DNA from: Salvator merianae
Lineage: Eukaryota; Chordata; Lepidosauria; Squamata; Teiidae
Assembly: GCA_003586115.2 (NCBI GenBank)
Contig: QVOM02000113.1
Location: 1,793,416-1,857,415, forward strand
Length of the DNA stretch: 64,000 nucleotides
Direction: 5' to 3'
A model generated the notes under the pieces. It was not told the DNA's origin. It did not search any database and saw nothing but the letters and a program-made list of their open reading frames with translations. Position numbers and translations under genes: made by a program. Below are positions 59,860 to 64,000 of the stretch, one piece after another (the first letter of the stretch is position 1; the number at the start of each line of letters is the position of its first letter).

Positions 59860-62800
59860 GTGTCACAAGCAGTGCACTGGGAATACTGGTTTCAATGGAG
59901 GAGGCAACTAGCTCCAAAATGAGATCTTTAGGCTATGGCTTTAAAAATGGTAAATTGGCATGGTACCCCCAAAAAGAACAATCAGGCAGCACAAAAAATA
60001 CCTCCAGACAAAGATCAGATCAAAATCAAATCAGACCAAAACCCTTATTAAAAACAACAGGAAAGGCTTTAAAAGGTACAAAAACAGCAACTGATTGATT
60101 GGGAGAGCTGTCAAGGCAGCAGAATAATGTATAGTTTCCATAAAGCAAAAGATAGGGATCTCATTCCCTGCAGAGTACTGCGAATGCACAAGGGGTTACA
60201 TGAGATGAAAACCTCCATAGAAATGGCTTTTTAGGAATGGAAAGATCAAATCAGGTTAATTTTGATAGGTTTCTGTAGAAAGGAGCAGATAGAGGAATAA
60301 AGAGAGGGAAAACATCCCTAAATATACCTTGACCTAGTGAAAGGGGATCATAGCATAGACAGAAGCAGCCAATTCTCACCCTCAGAGGCAAAGGGTGTGT
60401 GTGATTGTAGGTTTGCAGCCAACTAGGAAGCTCTGAAGTCTGTTAGATTTCGCAGACACAGTTGCAGCGGTCAGCCAAACACAACTCTGCATCGATATAG
60501 TAAAGAGTATTCTTTGTCTCTGTGCCTTAGCCAAGGCACAGATTGAATCCAGGCAAGCAGAGCTGCTTTGGGCGGAAGCAGCAAGGCAGCGAGTGGAGTA
60601 GTGCAGAGCAGAATGAAGCAGAGCTTTTTTTTGCAGTAGCAGTTTCTTGGAGATAATAAGTGACAATATATTGTATTGAGCGTTCCTGGTGTGCGTTTTA
60701 GGCACATCTGGATCGGGGGCTGTCCTTCATCCTAGGTTCTGCCCTGATGTGGGAGTAATGGATTGATTTAAAGGGAGTCAATGTGAAAGCTCTGGTGGGA
60801 AAAATGTGAAGGGGAGGGGCAAATGATGTAGTGTTTATGTCACAGTTGTCTATATTTGGTGCTTCCTTCTGCCTGAGTGAATGTGTCCAGTTGGAAGGAC
60901 ACACCTCTCGACTGTATTGATGGGCTAAAATGGGTGACCTTACCTTGAACAAAAACCAATCTCTTGTTGGAACCAGTTTATAGCCAGACTACAATGCTGC
61001 AGCCTTGCATTCTTATAGAGAGTTTTCTCAGATGTATATTCAAGACTGTTGTTAATAATCGGGTGGCCTGGGATGCCAAATAGCTCTTGATGTTATCTTT
61101 TCAAAATCTGACCAAGAATGTTTTGGCTACCATCAAGCCATCTGAGTGGATTCTTTCTCTTGAGAATGGGCTTCCGCTCTGTTTCAGCTCTGCTTATGCA
61201 GATGTCTCTGTTCAAAGCCTTTTTGCTTTACACCGAGTCAGAATATTTTGCAATTATTTCCTATCCTTGTAAAAACCAGGCCTGTCTTTCCAATATGGAT
61301 TCTGATGAACAAAGATGGATTCTGGTCTAATACAGAGATCCAGGCTTTCTGGTCTAATTCCCTGTATTTGCAACCTATGTGCCAATTGTATTTATGATAC
61401 CAATGTCCAGTTCTGTGGTCCAAAGGCATCTATACCTTGGCAGAGCCCTGCCTTTAGGTGGCACAGCACTCTGGGATCTTAGGAATAGGGATAGAGTTTG
61501 CTTCAATAGCCATTTCATTCAGACCTTCTGACTAATTAAAACAAATCCCACAAAAATTCCTTGCATATAGTTAAGTGCATGCATGTGTTTTGCAAAGCTA
61601 TGCCCTGTTTTACAAGTTTGGTGAAGGGTACCAACTCTATACAGTGTATTTGGACAGATTCTGGTAGCACCCTTGCATATGCAGATTTTGTGAATATGTG
61701 GTGGAAGGATGTGGAAGGATTCTTCAGTGCAAACAGAAGTTAATTCAACTCAAGCATAAATATTGTTGGATTCAGCTCCATATCTTTGTCATGGCAATGC
61801 TGCCAGGAGCAGATAAATCTATGTGAAAGAAAATGGGTGGGATTCTTTTACAATGAGAATAAGGTGGGTTTTTTGTTTATGAATAAAACAAAACAGAATG
61901 GTGCTGATTCTTTAGCAGTATATGCATATGTTTTTTATGGATTTGCCTGTAGGATTTTGGTAAAGAAAAACAAGAATACTGGACAGAATATAAATATGAT
62001 TTATGTAGTCAAATGTGGAGAATGCATGTGCATCCTGTTGAGTGATGCTATTTGGATGCTGAGTGATTTGGGCCAAGCAAAGCTATCTCAGTGACTTCAA
62101 TATTGTTGGAAGACTATGTCAGTAACAGCTGTAGAAGAATTAATTAAATTTTGCTCCTGCAACTATATGCCCCTTGCAGGGGTAGGGTAGGAATTTTATA
62201 CATTATATTCAACAGTTATTTATTATATATTAAAGTATATGTATACCAGACCTTTGAAAACGTGGTCTACATTGTCTAATGTTTTATTGAATGTACATAG
62301 GGATGTCTTCAACTTACTTAGATTTGTGTCACTTTCAATTCTATTTGACCTTTGACTACATTATCTGCATACTTTTTAAAAAAATCTCATGCACATATTT
62401 GAAATTGGTATTTTAAAAATTTCCTGTCAAAATATTTCATACATACATGTGTAATGATCAAACAGGGTGCAGAGCAGGAAATAACAAGGAGCACACAAAG
62501 AATGGGAATAAAATAGGACCAGCTTTATTATTTTTAACATAACTGTCAGAAATAAAACAGGGTCAGACAGCCTGCTAGAGTGACAGAAGAGTCTTCTCTT
62601 GCTGCAAAGAATGTGAGGTCTTTCTTCATTACCAATCCTAGTGCCCCAGGGTGACAGACAGGGCCAGAATCTGATCAGATTAATCTATTTTACAGAAAAT
62701 CTGAATTGGCTGACAAGGCTCAAAATGCTTAACCAAACAATGCCTATCTTGGCTCCCAGGGAGGGTGGGCAGGTGAGTGTTGCTTTTTCCTCCTCACCCT

Positions 62801-63502
62801 GCAATACAAGGCTGCTGATGAAGTGGCATACCTGTGCCCTTTCCCCCTTTTCTTCTGGTGCTAAATGATATTGCAAAAGGATGATGAAAGTGCTGACTCT
62901 GCAGCTGCTGGTGATTGAATTTATTACATGAAAGCTGACCTGTAATGATTTCTTGATACGTTGTTTGACTAACATGTAGTGTAGCTAGAGCAGATGTGGT
63001 AAGATGACACTGGAGTAATAGCTGTTTCATTCTATCCTGGCTTTATTTGTGAGGGCAGATGCTCAATAGATACAATTTATAAGAAGTTCTTCAATTTTTA
63101 AATATATGGGGGGGGGTTTCCCTTACATATACCCATTATTTATTCTACTAAAACCAGTCTCTGTTGTTGTCATTGTCTCATGAAAGCCTCAATGGAATTC
63201 CTTTGGAATTATACGAGCACATAGCAAGACTGTCTATGACACCTACTAATATAAATGAATCAAAGGGGAAAATATTAATGCAACCTAGATTTTAACATGA
63301 GTGGCCTGTTTTCATTTCTTTTGCCTTCTAAACCATAAACAACACAAAATTAGGTAACAGTGGAAAATTTTAAAAGTTAAAATTGTCCAAAGTTTTTGAA
63401 CTCTGAAAGTTCCAGTTTTGGGAACACTGAAGTCTGGTCCCATGCTAACAATCAATCAACCAATAAGCAAATAAATAAGGTGGTCTTGGGGTGGTGTGAT
63501 GG
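59860..63502. other. Unassigned DNA, possible old retroelement remnants
   Basis: About 3.6 kb with no supported gene. The stretch 59940-60950 and that from 62450 both show antisense poly-A-like CCTTATTAAAAACA or CAGCTTTATTATTTT signals, which suggests antisense LTR or LINE remnants, but no ends or motifs could be established. A G8 run occurs at about 63109. Confidence 0.4.
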
Positions 63503-64000
63503 CACTGGCGTAGCGAGGGTGAGGCGGGGGGGTGGAGCGCCCCGGGCGGCGCATTTTCCGGGGCGTCTGGCCCAAGGAGCCAAGGCCCCGCCCACTGGTG
63601 CCCTCGCTCTCCGCCCCGGGCGCCCGCGCTCGTCGCCCTGGGCGGCCTGCCCAGCGGTGGCCACACTCGTCGCCCCGGCCCGCCCGGCGACAGACGTGCT
63701 TGTCGCTTTGTCGCCCCGGCCCGCGGCGGCCCGCGGCGGCCCGGCTCGTCACCCGGCCTGCCGGCGTGCATGTGGGCGGAGCCAGCGAGTGCGCATGCGT
63801 GCAGGCAGGATCACCGAGGCCGCCGCCGGGCAGGCCGGGTTGAGGAGCGCGGCCGCCGCCAGGCGGGCCGGGGCGAGGAGCGAGGCCCCGCCGGGTAGGC
63901 CGGCGCGAGGAGCGAGGCCCCGCCGGGTAGGCCGGCGCGAGGAGCGAGGGCGCCGCCGGGCGGGTCGGGGCGACGAGCGAGGGCGCCGCCGGGCGGGCCG
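63503..64000. mobile_element. hAT-2 group element, GC-rich, cut by window end
   Basis: It begins CACTGGCGTAGCGAGGG, the same left end as the 58357 element. The following 480 bases are extremely GC- and CpG-rich and end in a tandem array of about 33-bp units starting GAGGAGCG at 63842, 63875, 63907 and 63939, with a fifth (GACGAGCG) at 63972. The right end and target duplication lie outside the window. The arginine/proline-rich frames on both strands are compositional. Confidence 0.75.

Noticed and set aside
63445..63843. Proline/arginine-rich frames at the window end
   Set aside because: GC composition within a hAT-2 element; no domain is present and both strands are open.

Overview
The window looks like vertebrate nuclear DNA from a squamate reptile, probably a lizard. 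The evidence is its repeat content: a CR1 LINE with a long open reading frame, an antisense BovB (RTE) LINE, antisense 3' ends of a CR1-group LINE ending in ATGTTCTT-type repeats, tRNA-derived SINEs of squamate type, and many non-autonomous DNA transposons. I found no host protein-coding exon, rRNA gene or functional tRNA gene. The only long credible coding region is the reverse transcriptase of the CR1 element at 8057-10210. The host DNA is therefore best read as intergenic or intronic sequence built mostly from transposable elements.

Layout. 1-5.5 kb: GGGCC-type MITEs (short non-autonomous DNA transposons) and a 1.3-kb hAT-like MITE. 5.7-5.9 kb: a compound microsatellite. 8.1-10.3 kb: a 5'-truncated CR1 with intact reverse transcriptase. 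11.4-12.9 kb: a decayed antisense BovB. 14.8-15.8 kb: an antisense CR1-group LINE tail. 16.3-17.6 kb: an antisense LTR-like block. 20-35 kb: mostly unassigned AT-rich sequence with scattered MITEs, LINE tails and SINEs, including a MITE inserted into a relative at 27.2-28.1 kb. 35.8-44.7 kb: a dense MITE cluster with two SINE copies and a decayed L2-like LINE. 46-51 kb: LTR-like or unassigned repeats. 52-59.9 kb: two more hAT-like MITEs, several GGGCC MITEs and a GC-rich hAT element. 63.5-64 kb: a second GC-rich hAT element running off the window.

Three groups of cut-and-paste elements can be defined from the sequence itself. Group hAT-1 has ends TAGGGGTGTGCACGAA and perfect 8-bp target duplications at three copies, with a shorter diverged relative at 34.5 kb. 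Group hAT-2 has ends CACTGGCGTAGC, one copy with a perfect 8-bp target duplication, and a GC-rich tandem-repeat core. The GGGCC group has ends of the type GGGCCTTTTYGCACT, eight copies with identical 3-bp flanks and others with one mismatch; this resembles PIF/Harbinger MITEs, but the assignment is an inference. None carries a transposase here, so all must have been moved by enzymes encoded elsewhere. The CpG-rich state and intact target duplications of many copies suggest fairly recent activity.

Family names rest on recognition of motifs and of known element structure; no database search was possible.
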